In this document: positions 1 to 6,546 of the stretch, piece after piece
How the letters are laid out: every line of letters begins with the position of its first letter
Numbering within the stretch: position 1 is the first letter of the stretch
Notes under the pieces: generated by a model
What the model was told of the DNA's origin: nothing
Seen by the model: only the letters and a program-made list of their open reading frames with translations
Databases searched by the model: none
Assembly: GCA_946481135.1 (NCBI GenBank)
Contig: CAMLMQ010000094.1
Location: 1 to 11,029 of the forward strand
Origin: an uncultured Microbacteriaceae bacterium
GTDB lineage: Bacteria; Actinomycetota; Actinomycetes; Actinomycetales; Microbacteriaceae
DNA: 11,029 bases
Direction: 5' to 3'
Made by a program: the position numbers and the translations under genes

Positions 1-4
1 CACC

Positions 5-1795
5 TCAGCGCCCCCCGCTGAGGCGACCGCGCAGGATGTCGATGCGCGCCTGCAACTGTGCGACGGTGGCCCGGGCGACCTCCGGACCTCCGCCGAGCCT
101 GCGCACCTCGGCGTGCACCTGCGCGTGCGTCTCCCCGGACTGCTTCGCCCACACGGCGACGAGGCTGTTGAGCAGCCGACGCTGCTCGGCGAGGCTGCGG
201 TGCAGCGGCACGGGTGCGGGCTCGTCGGGGCGCTCGCGCCGGCGTTCGATCCCCCGCCGCTGCTGGCGCGCCTGCCGCAGCTTGAGCAGCCGGCTCACGT
301 CCTCGGGTTCCAGGAGGCCGGGGATGCCGATGAACTCCCACTCCTCGGGGCTGCCCGGCTCGGCGAGGGTGCCGTAGTCCTGCCCGTCGAAGAGGACCTT
401 CTCGAACTGCGCGACGGAGCCGAGCGCCGTCCATTCGTACTCGTCGAGAAGTTCGGCCGACGCGGCCTCCCGCTCCTGTGCGCTCTCCAGCAGGCCGTCG
501 TCGAGCAGCTCGTCGTCGGAACGCTCCCGGTCGAGGGCGTGGTCGCGCTCACGTTCCATTTCGGCGGCGAGGGAGAGCAGCACGGGCACGCTCGGCATGA
601 ACACCGAGGCGATCTCGCCGCGGCGACGGGTGCGCACGAAACGGCCGATCGCCTGCGCGAAGAAGAGCGGTGTCGACGAGCTGGTCGCGTAGACGCCGAC
701 CATGAGCCGCGGCACATCGACGCCCTCCGACACCATGCGCACCGCCACCATCCAGCGCCGGGTCGACGCGGCGAACTCGGAGATCCGGTCGGAGCCGCCG
801 GGCTCGTCCGAGAGCACGACCGTGGTCTCCTGACCGGTGATGCCGCTCAGGATCCTCGCGTACGCCTTCGCCGTGACGTGATCCGTCGCGATGACCAGAC
901 CGCCCGCGTCGGGGACGTCGCGGCGCACCTCGGTCAGCCGGCGGTCGGCGGCGGTGAGCACGGCGGGGATCCAGTCGCCGTCGGGGTCGAGCGCCGCGCG
1001 CCACGCCTGCGCGGTGACGTCGGCTGTGTCGCCCTGGCCGAGAGCCGCCTCCATCTCGTCGCCCTGGCGCGTGCGCCAGCGCATCGAGCCGGCGTACGAG
1101 AGGAAGACGACGGGTCGCACGATGTGGTCCGCGAGCGCGCGGCCGTAGCCGTAGGCGAAGTCGGTCTGTGAGACGCGTACACCGCGCTCGTCGCGCAGGT
1201 AGGACACGAACGGGATGGGCGCGGTGTCGGAGCGGAACGGGGTGCCGGTGAGCGACAGCCGTCGTTCCGCGCGCTCGAACGCCTCACGGATGGCGTCGCC
1301 CCACGACAGGGCGTCGCCGCCGTGGTGCACCTCGTCGAGGATGACGAGCGAGCGCTTCGACTCGGTGAGCGCCTTGTGCAGCGACGGACGCACCGCGATC
1401 TGCGCGTAGGTGACGGCGACGCCGTGATACGGGCGCGACTCGCGCGCGTGCTTGTTGCTGAAGCGGGGGTCGAGGCGGATGCCCGCGCGGTGCGCCGCGT
1501 CGGCCCACTGCATCTTGAGGTGCTCGGTCGGCGCGACGACCGTCACGCGGTCGACGACGCGACGCTGCAGCAGGTCGGAGGCCAGCCGCAGCGCGAACGC
1601 CGTCTTGCCCGCCCCGGGGGTGGCCGAGACGAGGAAGTCCTTGGGCTCGCGGCGGTGGTACTCGGCGAGAGCCTCCTCCTGCCAGGCGCGCAGCTTCGCG
1701 ACCGCCCCCCACGGGGCGCGTTCCGGGAACGACGGCGAGAGATGCTCCGCCGCCGAGGTGGCACGGAACACCGGCCCCGACGACGACTCGCTCAC
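5..1795 (-). CDS. DEAD/DEAH-box superfamily 2 helicase (596 aa)
   Basis: Predicted ATP-dependent nucleic-acid helicase or translocase of superfamily 2; the substrate cannot be read from the sequence. Seen: Walker A ATPGAGKT at residues 58-65, motif Ia APTEHL near 89, motif II DEVH at 154-157, motif III LTGTPF near 182-187, motif V SEGVDVP near 356-362 and motif VI QAIGRFVR at 381-388. The helicase core therefore spans about 35-400. The rest (about 405-596) is charged and Glu/Arg-rich, with stretches that could form coiled coils (about 405-450 and 530-590), and has no domain I recognise. The GTG start is forced: an in-frame TGA lies 24 nt upstream with no start codon between. The gene lies 70 bp downstream of dinB on the same strand, which hints at a role in DNA repair, but that is inference. 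The general class is certain; the specific role is unknown. Confidence 0.93.
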   Translation of the reverse strand: MSESSSGPVFRATSAAEHLSPSFPERAPWGAVAKLRAWQEEALAEYHRREPKDFLVSATPGAGKTAFALRLASDLLQRRVVDRVTVVAPTEHLKMQWADAAHRAGIRLDPRFSNKHARESRPYHGVAVTYAQIAVRPSLHKALTESKRSLVILDEVHHGGDALSWGDAIREAFERAERRLSLTGTPFRSDTAPIPFVSYLRDERGVRVSQTDFAYGYGRALADHIVRPVVFLSYAGSMRWRTRQGDEMEAALGQGDTADVTAQAWRAALDPDGDWIPAVLTAADRRLTEVRRDVPDAGGLVIATDHVTAKAYARILSGITGQETTVVLSDEPGGSDRISEFAASTRRWMVAVRMVSEGVDVPRLMVGVYATSSSTPLFFAQAIGRFVRTRRRGEIASVFMPSVPVLLSLAAEMERERDHALDRERSDDELLDDGLLESAQEREAASAELLDEYEWTALGSVAQFEKVLFDGQDYGTLAEPGSPEEWEFIGIPGLLEPEDVSRLLKLRQARQQRRGIERRRERPDEPAPVPLHRSLAEQRRLLNSLVAVWAKQSGETHAQVHAEVRRLGGGPEVARATVAQLQARIDILRGRLSGGR

Positions 1796-1803
1796 TTCAT
1801 GGA

Positions 1804-1809
1804 ATCGTA
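1804..1809 (-). promoter_or_regulatory. Candidate -10 box (TACGAT) of the helicase gene
   Basis: On the minus strand TACGAT lies 8 nt before the forced GTG start of the helicase gene, and there is no Shine-Dalgarno sequence in between. This suggests a leaderless or nearly leaderless transcript. No clear -35 hexamer is visible 16-18 nt upstream. A three-codon frame ATG AAG TGA overlaps the GTG start in another frame. Confidence 0.4.
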
Positions 1810-1838
1810 CGCGGCCTCACCGACGTCCCGGTGGTCGT

Positions 1839-1855
1839 GCCGCCGCGCGGGCGGC
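1839..1855 (-). terminator. Short GC hairpin between dinB and the helicase gene
   Basis: GCCGCC (1839-1844) pairs with GGCGGC (1850-1855) around a 5-nt loop, 11 bp past the dinB stop. There is no T-run, and 6-bp GC stems are frequent by chance in DNA this rich in G+C. It is a weak candidate for a dinB terminator or attenuator. Confidence 0.25.
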
Positions 1856-1865
1856 GTGACGGGGC

Positions 1866-3113
1866 CTACGTCGGGTCGCCCTTCATCGGCATGCGCCGGT
1901 CGGGGTCGTCGCCGAGCAGCGTCGCCGGACGCACGAGCGCCCGCCCGAACTTCGCGGCGATCGCATCCACGGCCGTCTCGGCCTCGCGCCAGTCGCCGTC
2001 GTCGTCCCACAGACCGGCGTCGACCGTCCCGCCGCTCAACTGCTCGCCCCGTACGCCGAGCAGACGCACGGGTTCGCCCGCGCGGCCGGAGTCGGCGTAG
2101 AGCGTGCGCGCCTCGTCGTAGATGCGTCGTCCGAGGTCGGTGGGGTCGGCGAGGGTGCGCGACCGCGTGATGGTCGAGAAGTCGTCGAAGCGCAGCTTGA
2201 GCGCGATCGTGCGCGCCTTGACCCCACCGCGGCGCAGGCGGATGCCGACCGCGTTCGCGAGGCGCAGCATCTCCCGCTCGAGCTCGGTGCGGTCGGAGAT
2301 GTTGCGTTCGAACGTGCGCTCGTGGCCGATGCTCTTCTCGGCGGTCTCGGTCACGACGACGCGTGGGTCGCGGCCCCACGAGAGCTCGTGGAGGTGGTGG
2401 GCGGTCGCCCGGCCGACCGCCCGCGTGAGGGCGTCGATCGGCATCCCCGCGACATCCGCGACGATGCGGAGCCCGAGCCGTTCGAGCTTCTCCCCCGTCT
2501 TCGCGCCCACCCCCCACAGGGCCGAGATCGGTTGGGGGTGCAGGAACGGGAGGGTCTCGGCCTCGGGGACGACGAGCAGCCCGTCGGGCTTGGAGCGACT
2601 CGACGCGAGCTTCGCGACGTACTTCGTCGCCGCCGCGCCGACCGAGCAGCGCAGCCCCGTCTCTCGGAAGACGATCTCGCGGATGCGGGTGCCGATCTGC
2701 CACGGCGTGCCGAGAAGTCGTCGTGCGCCGGCGACGTCGAGGAACGCCTCGTCGATGCCGAGCACCTCGACGCGCGGGGTGATGCCGCGGAAGAGCTCCA
2801 TGACCTCGACGGAGTAGCGCTGGTAGCGGTCGTAGTGCGGCTCGAGCACGATCGCCTGCGGGCAGCGACGCAGGGCGACGGCCATCGGCATCGCGGAGTT
2901 CACGCCGAACCGCCGAGCCTCGTACGTCGCCGCCGTGACGACGGACCGCGCCGAGGGGTGTCCGACGATGACCGGTTTGCCGACGAGTTCGGGATGCTCC
3001 AGCAGTTCGACCGACGCGAAGAAGGCGTCCATGTCGACATGGAGGATGTGGGCGTCGAGGGCGTCGACCTCGGTCGCGGAGACCTGCCGGCCGCTCCCGT
3101 CCTGCTTGCTCAC
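1866..3113 (-). CDS. dinB: DNA polymerase IV (Y-family translesion polymerase, 415 aa)
   Basis: Error-prone Y-family DNA polymerase that extends past damaged template bases. Seen: the metal-binding motif HVDMDAFFASVE at 25-36, with Asp27 and the expected steric-gate Phe32, and the second catalytic block GIDEAFLD at 119-126, with Asp121 and Glu122. The thumb carries helix-hairpin-helix-like segments (ISALWGVGAKTGEKL, about 196-210), and the little-finger domain spans about 255-355. Length fits the actinobacterial family. GTG is the first possible start after an in-frame TGA 15 nt upstream. The C-terminus (GLWDDDGDW near 367-375, then an FGRALVRPATLL stretch) keeps the usual actinobacterial tail, but I do not see a clean QLxLF-type sliding-clamp motif. 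No LexA-type SOS box is visible upstream. The glsB-like gene lies 104 bp upstream on the same strand, with a strong hairpin between them, so dinB is probably transcribed alone or with the helicase gene. Confidence 0.96.
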   Translation of the reverse strand: MSKQDGSGRQVSATEVDALDAHILHVDMDAFFASVELLEHPELVGKPVIVGHPSARSVVTAATYEARRFGVNSAMPMAVALRRCPQAIVLEPHYDRYQRYSVEVMELFRGITPRVEVLGIDEAFLDVAGARRLLGTPWQIGTRIREIVFRETGLRCSVGAAATKYVAKLASSRSKPDGLLVVPEAETLPFLHPQPISALWGVGAKTGEKLERLGLRIVADVAGMPIDALTRAVGRATAHHLHELSWGRDPRVVVTETAEKSIGHERTFERNISDRTELEREMLRLANAVGIRLRRGGVKARTIALKLRFDDFSTITRSRTLADPTDLGRRIYDEARTLYADSGRAGEPVRLLGVRGEQLSGGTVDAGLWDDDGDWREAETAVDAIAAKFGRALVRPATLLGDDPDRRMPMKGDPT

Positions 3114-3119
3114 GCCTTC

Positions 3120-3125
3120 ATCCTG
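3120..3125 (-). promoter_or_regulatory. Candidate -10 box (CAGGAT) of dinB
   Basis: On the minus strand CAGGAT is followed by exactly 6 nt (GAAGGC) and then the forced GTG start of dinB. The spacing would place the transcript start at the start codon. A purine-rich GAAGG is present but only 1 nt from the GTG, too close for a normal ribosome binding site. No convincing -35 is seen. Confidence 0.4.
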
Positions 3126-3175
3126 TCACCGACCGCCGACCCCCGCCGGGAAGCCGAACGGCCCGGGAACGCCGA

Positions 3176-3203
3176 CGGGGCGCCGGATCGCTCCGACGCC
3201 CCG
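3176..3203 (-). terminator. Strong hairpin after the glsB-like gene
   Basis: CGGGGCG (3176-3182) pairs with CGCCCCG (3197-3203); after one mismatch, CGGA (3184-3187) pairs with TCCG (3192-3195) around the 4-nt loop TCGC. This is an 11-bp stem with one mismatch, starting 14 bp past the stop of the minus-strand membrane protein gene. There is no U-tract, which is common for actinobacterial terminators. It should insulate the gene from dinB downstream. Confidence 0.6.
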
Positions 3204-3217
3204 AAAGCCAGCCGAGG

Positions 3218-3484
3218 TCAGGCGCGGCGGCTGCCCCGCGTGACCAGACCGTAGATGAGCAGCACGAGGATCGAGCCGCCGATCGCGAGCAGCCACGTCT
3301 GCAGCGAGAAGAAGTCCTCGAGCGGTGCGTTGAAGAGCACGCTTCCGAGGAAGCCGCCCAACAGAGCGCCCACGATTCCCAGCAGCAGGGTCACGATCCA
3401 GCCGCCAGCCTGGCGGCCCGGCAGGATCAGCTTCGCGATCGCTCCGGCGACGAGGCCGAGGACGATCCATCCCAGAATTCCCAC
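3218..3484 (-). CDS. GlsB/YeaQ/YmgE-type small membrane protein (88 aa)
   Basis: Small integral membrane protein of the family often labelled transglycosylase-associated or GlsB/YeaQ/YmgE stress-response protein. Its biochemical role is not established, and the transglycosylase label should not be read as an enzyme call. Seen: three hydrophobic segments at about 2-19, 29-53 and 64-82; the family-typical first helix with GLVAGAIAKLILPGR (about 10-24) followed by GGW; and Gly-rich packing in helix 2 (GIVGALLGGFLGS). It ends with a short basic tail (RGSRRA). I chose the GTG at 3484 because it gives the usual family length and has a good ribosome binding site. The frame stays open far upstream, but that stretch reads as antisense to the hydrolase gene at 3617. 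The gene diverges from that hydrolase across a 132-bp gap, in which I could not identify its promoter. Confidence 0.88.
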   Translation of the reverse strand: MGILGWIVLGLVAGAIAKLILPGRQAGGWIVTLLLGIVGALLGGFLGSVLFNAPLEDFFSLQTWLLAIGGSILVLLIYGLVTRGSRRA

Positions 3485-3490
3485 GGTGAA

Positions 3491-3498
3491 CCTTCTTT
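3491..3498 (-). promoter_or_regulatory. Ribosome binding site of the glsB-like gene
   Basis: AAAGAAGG on the minus strand lies 6 nt before the GTG at 3484. It decides the start in a frame that is otherwise open for more than 1 kb upstream. It is one of only two well-formed Shine-Dalgarno sites in the window (the other precedes the sirtuin gene). Confidence 0.7.
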
Positions 3499-3581
3499 CG
3501 TTCGACACGGATCTCGCGTCGTGCCCACAGTCCATCGGAAAACGCCGACCGGAAGTGGGGTCTTGACGTGGGACGCGGAAG

Positions 3582-3610
3582 CTGAAACTGACGCATGCTC
3601 GTGGCAGGCT
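3582..3610 (+). promoter_or_regulatory. Candidate promoter of the SGNH hydrolase gene
   Basis: CTGAAA (3582-3587) as -35, a 17-nt spacer, and CAGGCT (3605-3610) as -10. Six nt follow before the ATG at 3617, so the transcript would start at or next to the A of the start codon. A TTGACG at 3563-3568 is a better -35 match but has no -10 at a workable distance. Confidence 0.4.
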
Positions 3611-3616
3611 GGAGTC

Positions 3617-4378
3617 ATGACCGCCCGCCACCCGTGGTCGCGCTACGTCGCGATCGGCGACTCCTTCACCGAGGGAATCGGCGACCCCGAGCCGCGGAGC
3701 CCCGGCGGCCACCGCGGCTGGGCCGACCGTGTCGCCGAGACGCTCGCCGCCCAGACCGACGACTTCGCCTACGCCAACCTCGCGATCCGCGGCCGCCTGC
3801 TCCAGCAGATCCTCGACGAACAAGTCGATGCCGCTCTCGAGCTGCGGGCCGACCTCATCACGATCTCCGCCGGAGGCAACGACATCATCCGACCCGGCAC
3901 CGATCCGGACGAGGTCGCCTCCCGCCTCGACGGCGGGATCGCCCGCCTGCGCAGCGACGGCGCGACGGTCGTCATGTTCAACGGGCCGGACATCGGCGGC
4001 ACGCCCGTGCTGGGTCGCATCCGCGGCAAGGTCGCGATCTACAACGAAAACCTCCACACCATCGCGAAGCGCCACGACGCGGTCGTCGCCGACATGTGGG
4101 CGTTGCGGGAGCTGGCCGACCCGAGGATGTGGGCGCCGGATCGCCTGCACTTCTCGCCGGTCGGTCATCAGACGATCGCGCGGATGGTGCTCGACGCCCT
4201 CAACGTCGAGCACGACCTCGCCCCGTTCGAGGCCGAGCCGCTGCCGCGGAAGGCGTGGCGGCAGGCGCGGATCGAGGACATCGGGTGGGCGCGCGAGTAC
4301 TTCGCCCCGTGGATCCTGCGCCGCATCCGGCATCAGTCCTCGGGCGACGGGGTGCAGCCGAAGCGCCCCTCCTTCTGA
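3617..4378 (+). CDS. SGNH/GDSL-family hydrolase (253 aa)
   Basis: Predicted esterase, lipase or acyl-hydrolase of the SGNH superfamily; the substrate is unknown. Seen: block I AIGDSFTEG with nucleophile Ser16, the block II NLAIRGR stretch with the oxyanion Gly59, block III GGND with Asn88, and block V DRLHFSPVGH with catalytic Asp175 and His178. All four catalytic blocks are intact. There is no signal peptide or membrane segment, so the protein is probably cytoplasmic. After the core (about 8-195) comes a roughly 55-residue Arg/Trp-rich tail ending in KRPSF. The ATG at 3617 is chosen because the catalytic block then begins at the usual distance from the N-terminus and a start-proximal promoter fits; the frame is open upstream to 3521 but that part shows no family features. 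The gene converges on the carboxypeptidase gene with only 10 bp between stop codons. Confidence 0.92.
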   Translation: MTARHPWSRYVAIGDSFTEGIGDPEPRSPGGHRGWADRVAETLAAQTDDFAYANLAIRGRLLQQILDEQVDAALELRADLITISAGGNDIIRPGTDPDEVASRLDGGIARLRSDGATVVMFNGPDIGGTPVLGRIRGKVAIYNENLHTIAKRHDAVVADMWALRELADPRMWAPDRLHFSPVGHQTIARMVLDALNVEHDLAPFEAEPLPRKAWRQARIEDIGWAREYFAPWILRRIRHQSSGDGVQPKRPSF

Positions 4379-4388
4379 GCCGCGTCCG

Positions 4389-5645
4389 CTAGAACAGGGC
4401 GGCGGGGTTCGTGAGCCGCCACCAGGGCCCGGGATCGTCGATGTCGGCCGCCAACTCGAGATCGAGGGTGACGCTGCGGGTGCCGGCCGTGAACACGACA
4501 TCCCCGACGTCGTCGCCCGCCTCACCCGTCACGACGTCGCGCGTGACGACGTCGACGTCGATCGGCGTGCCGGACCACACGAGCAGGGTCGCGGCGTCGC
4601 TCGTCACGGCGGGGATGTCGTCGCCCCAGATGGTGGCGTACGTCGCGACCGGCACGGCGTCGGCGGTGACCTGCAGCTCCGTGACGTTCGCGACCGCCGA
4701 GCCGAGCAGGGCGACGATGTCGGCGTCGATGCGCGGATGGCTCGGACCACCGAGCACGACGCCCACGAGCGTGACGGTCGACGAGCCGATCGTGTAGTCG
4801 GCCGAGAACAGCAGGTTCGCCCCGAACCCGTCGAGGGTGCCCGTCTTGATGCCGTCGACACCCGAGATGCCGAGCAACTTGTTCGTGTTCGGCACCGCTC
4901 CGAGCTGCGCGACCTCGGCCGACGGCATCGCGACGAGTTCGGCGATCGTCGGGTCGGCGAGGGCGAGGCGGCCGAGCTCGACGAGCTGGTCGGAGGGCGC
5001 GACGTTCGCGGGGTCGATGCCGGTCGGCTCGGTGACGACGATCCGGTCGAGGCCGCGCGCCGCGAGCCAGGCCCGGGCGGCGTCGACGTAGGCCTCCTGC
5101 GACCCGAACGCCCACATCATGAGGCTCTTGGTGTAGTTGTTCGCGCTCTTCACGAGTGTCAACTCGAGCAGGTCGCGCTGGCTGAACGTCATCCCGGACC
5201 GCACGGGCGAGACGGTGCCGTTCTGCGCGAGGTACTCGCCGTAGTACGAAGCGTCGGTGGCGGACATCGTCGCGACGGGGCCCTCGTCCCCGGGGGCCAG
5301 CGGGTGCGCCTCGAGCACGACGAGTGCGGTGATGACCTTCGTGATGCTCGCCATGGGCACGGGATCGGTGCTGCCGCCGCGACCGAGAAGGGTCGCCGAG
5401 TCGACGGTGCCGAGGGCGCTCGCACCGTAGGGCGGGAACGCGAGCGGGAGGGCGTCGGGCGCCGCGGGCTGCGGCTCGACGACCGTGATCGCGGCAGCGG
5501 GAAGCGGGGCGAGGAGGGTCAGCGGCAGATAGACGAGGGTCCCGAGCACGAGTCCGATACCGCCGAACACGACGGCGCGGCGGCGGCGGTACACCTGGCG
5601 CTGCGAGAGCCGGCGACGAGTCGGGTTCGGGTCGCGGAAGGCCAC
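4389..5645 (-). CDS. D-alanyl-D-alanine carboxypeptidase, peptidase S11 / low-mass PBP (418 aa)
   Basis: Predicted penicillin-binding protein that trims the terminal D-Ala from peptidoglycan stem peptides outside the membrane. Seen: the three active-site motifs in order, SITK at 100-103 (nucleophile Ser100, Lys103), SAN at 167-169 and KTG at 267-269. The N-terminus is strongly basic (Arg-rich 10-23) and is followed by one hydrophobic segment at about 25-50. This acts as an uncleaved anchor or signal sequence with the catalytic domain outside. The region after 300 is beta-rich and ends in NPAALF with no C-terminal amphipathic anchor, unlike E. coli PBP5. The GTG start is forced: an in-frame TAG lies 12 nt upstream, and that TAG is also the start of the candidate -10 box. 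It sits 22 bp downstream of the RNA methyltransferase gene but appears to have its own promoter. An alternative label is a serine hydrolase of unknown substrate. Confidence 0.92.
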   Translation of the reverse strand: MAFRDPNPTRRRLSQRQVYRRRRAVVFGGIGLVLGTLVYLPLTLLAPLPAAAITVVEPQPAAPDALPLAFPPYGASALGTVDSATLLGRGGSTDPVPMASITKVITALVVLEAHPLAPGDEGPVATMSATDASYYGEYLAQNGTVSPVRSGMTFSQRDLLELTLVKSANNYTKSLMMWAFGSQEAYVDAARAWLAARGLDRIVVTEPTGIDPANVAPSDQLVELGRLALADPTIAELVAMPSAEVAQLGAVPNTNKLLGISGVDGIKTGTLDGFGANLLFSADYTIGSSTVTLVGVVLGGPSHPRIDADIVALLGSAVANVTELQVTADAVPVATYATIWGDDIPAVTSDAATLLVWSGTPIDVDVVTRDVVTGEAGDDVGDVVFTAGTRSVTLDLELAADIDDPGPWWRLTNPAALF

Positions 5646-5651
5646 CCGTCG

Positions 5652-5657
5652 ACCCTA
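5652..5657 (-). promoter_or_regulatory. Candidate -10 box (TAGGGT) of the carboxypeptidase gene
   Basis: On the minus strand TAGGGT is followed by 6 nt (CGACGG) and the GTG start. No Shine-Dalgarno sequence is present, so a leaderless transcript is likely. The first three bases form an in-frame TAG stop. The promoter lies in the 22-bp gap after the methyltransferase gene; its -35 would fall inside that gene, and no good -35 match is visible. Confidence 0.45.
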
Positions 5658-5667
5658 GAGGCAGTCG

Positions 5668-6477
5668 CTACGACGCGGCGACCCGCAGCGACCAGAGGGC
5701 GACGGCGGCCGCGGCGGCGACGTTGAGCGAGTCGACGCCGCGCTCCATCGGGATCGTGACGACGGTGTCCGCCGCGCTGAGCGCCGTCGACGTCAGGCCG
5801 TCCCCCTCGGTGCCGAGCACGAGCGCCACCCGTTCCGGCGCCGTCCGGGCGAACTCCGCGAGATCGACGGCTCCGTCGGAGAGCGCGAGAGCGGCGATCG
5901 CGAACCCGGCGTCGCGCAGCGCGGGCGCGGCCTCGGCCCACTCCCCGATCCGCGTCCACGGGATCTGCAGGCTCGCCCCCATGCTCACGCGCACCGCGCG
6001 CCGGTAGAGCGGGTCGGCGCAGCGCGGGCTCACGAGCACGGCATCCGCCCCGAGCCCCGCGACCGCGCGGAAGATCGCCCCGACGTTGGTGTGGTCGACG
6101 ATGTCCTCCAGCACGACCACGCGGCGTGCATCGCGCAGCAGCTCGCCGACGGCGGGCATCGCCGGACGGTGCATCGACGCGAGCGCGCCACGGTGCATGA
6201 CGAAGCCCGTCACGGCCTCGAGCACGTCGCTCGATCCGACGTAGACGGGCACATCCCACGACGCGAAGAGCGGCTCGACCTCGGGCAGCCACTTCTCGAG
6301 CACGAGCACGGACCGCGGCCGGTGTCCGGCCGCGAAGGCGCGCTCGATGACCTTCACCGACTCCGCGAGGTAGAGCCCCTCCTCGGGTTCGCGCAGGCGC
6401 CGACGCACGACGTCGGTCAGCTCGGTGTAGTCGCGCAGCTCGGGCGCGGCGGGATCGGTCACAGGAATCAGGTGCAT
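5668..6477 (-). CDS. SpoU/TrmH-family RNA 2'-O-ribose methyltransferase (269 aa)
   Basis: Predicted SAM-dependent 2'-O-methyltransferase of the SPOUT (knotted) class, acting on tRNA or rRNA; the target nucleotide cannot be read from the sequence. Seen: an N-terminal substrate-binding-like domain (about 10-105, including the LYLAESVKVIERA stretch typical of the family), then the three SpoU motifs. Motif 1 is DIVDHTNVGAIFRAV at 125-139, with Asn131 and Arg137. Motif 2 is LVLGTEGDGL at 219-228, with Glu224. Motif 3 is IPMERGVDSLNVAAAAAV at 242-259, with Ser250 and Asn252. Length is normal. I chose the ATG at 6477, which gives a standard N-terminus; the frame is open further upstream, but there it runs antisense to the sirtuin gene. 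It diverges from the sirtuin gene across 69 bp. The ATG has no Shine-Dalgarno site. Confidence 0.93.
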   Translation of the reverse strand: MHLIPVTDPAAPELRDYTELTDVVRRRLREPEEGLYLAESVKVIERAFAAGHRPRSVLVLEKWLPEVEPLFASWDVPVYVGSSDVLEAVTGFVMHRGALASMHRPAMPAVGELLRDARRVVVLEDIVDHTNVGAIFRAVAGLGADAVLVSPRCADPLYRRAVRVSMGASLQIPWTRIGEWAEAAPALRDAGFAIAALALSDGAVDLAEFARTAPERVALVLGTEGDGLTSTALSAADTVVTIPMERGVDSLNVAAAAAVALWSLRVAAS

Positions 6478-6486
6478 GGCGGAAAC

Positions 6487-6492
6487 ATTCTC
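6487..6492 (-). promoter_or_regulatory. Candidate -10 box (GAGAAT) of the RNA methyltransferase gene
   Basis: On the minus strand GAGAAT is followed by 9 nt and the ATG at 6477, with no ribosome binding site between. The match to TANNNT is imperfect at the first base and no -35 is clear, so this rests mainly on position and on the same pattern at other genes in the window. Confidence 0.25.
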
Positions 6493-6507
6493 GCAACGTT
6501 GACGTTC

Positions 6508-6541
6508 TAGCCTTCGTACGGACGACGCACCGGGAAAGGAG
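6508..6541 (+). promoter_or_regulatory. Candidate -10 (TAGCCT) and ribosome binding site of the sirtuin gene
   Basis: TAGCCT at 6508-6513 is a plausible -10; a TTGACG at 6499-6504 lies too close to serve as its -35. GGGAAAGGAG at 6532-6541 is a strong Shine-Dalgarno sequence 5 nt before the ATG at 6547. This transcript would carry a leader of about 27 nt, unlike its neighbours. The ribosome binding site is firm; the -10 is tentative. Confidence 0.55.
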
Positions 6542-6546
6542 CGCGG

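Noticed and set aside
3114..3217. LexA/SOS box upstream of dinB
   Set aside because: I looked for CGAAC-N4-GTTCG-like palindromes before dinB and the helicase gene and found none. The CGTTCGAACG palindrome near 2300 is inside dinB and has the wrong spacing.
3485..4525. Long N-terminal extension of the glsB-like protein (frame open to 4525)
   Set aside because: The extension is antisense to the SGNH hydrolase gene, the family is about 80-90 residues long, and a good ribosome binding site precedes the GTG at 3484.
3729..5726. A 665-codon plus-strand open frame running through two genes
   Set aside because: It is out of frame with the SGNH hydrolase and antisense to the carboxypeptidase, both of which carry complete catalytic motifs. 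Its translation is low-complexity Arg/Asp/Ser/His-rich sequence typical of shadow frames in high-GC DNA.
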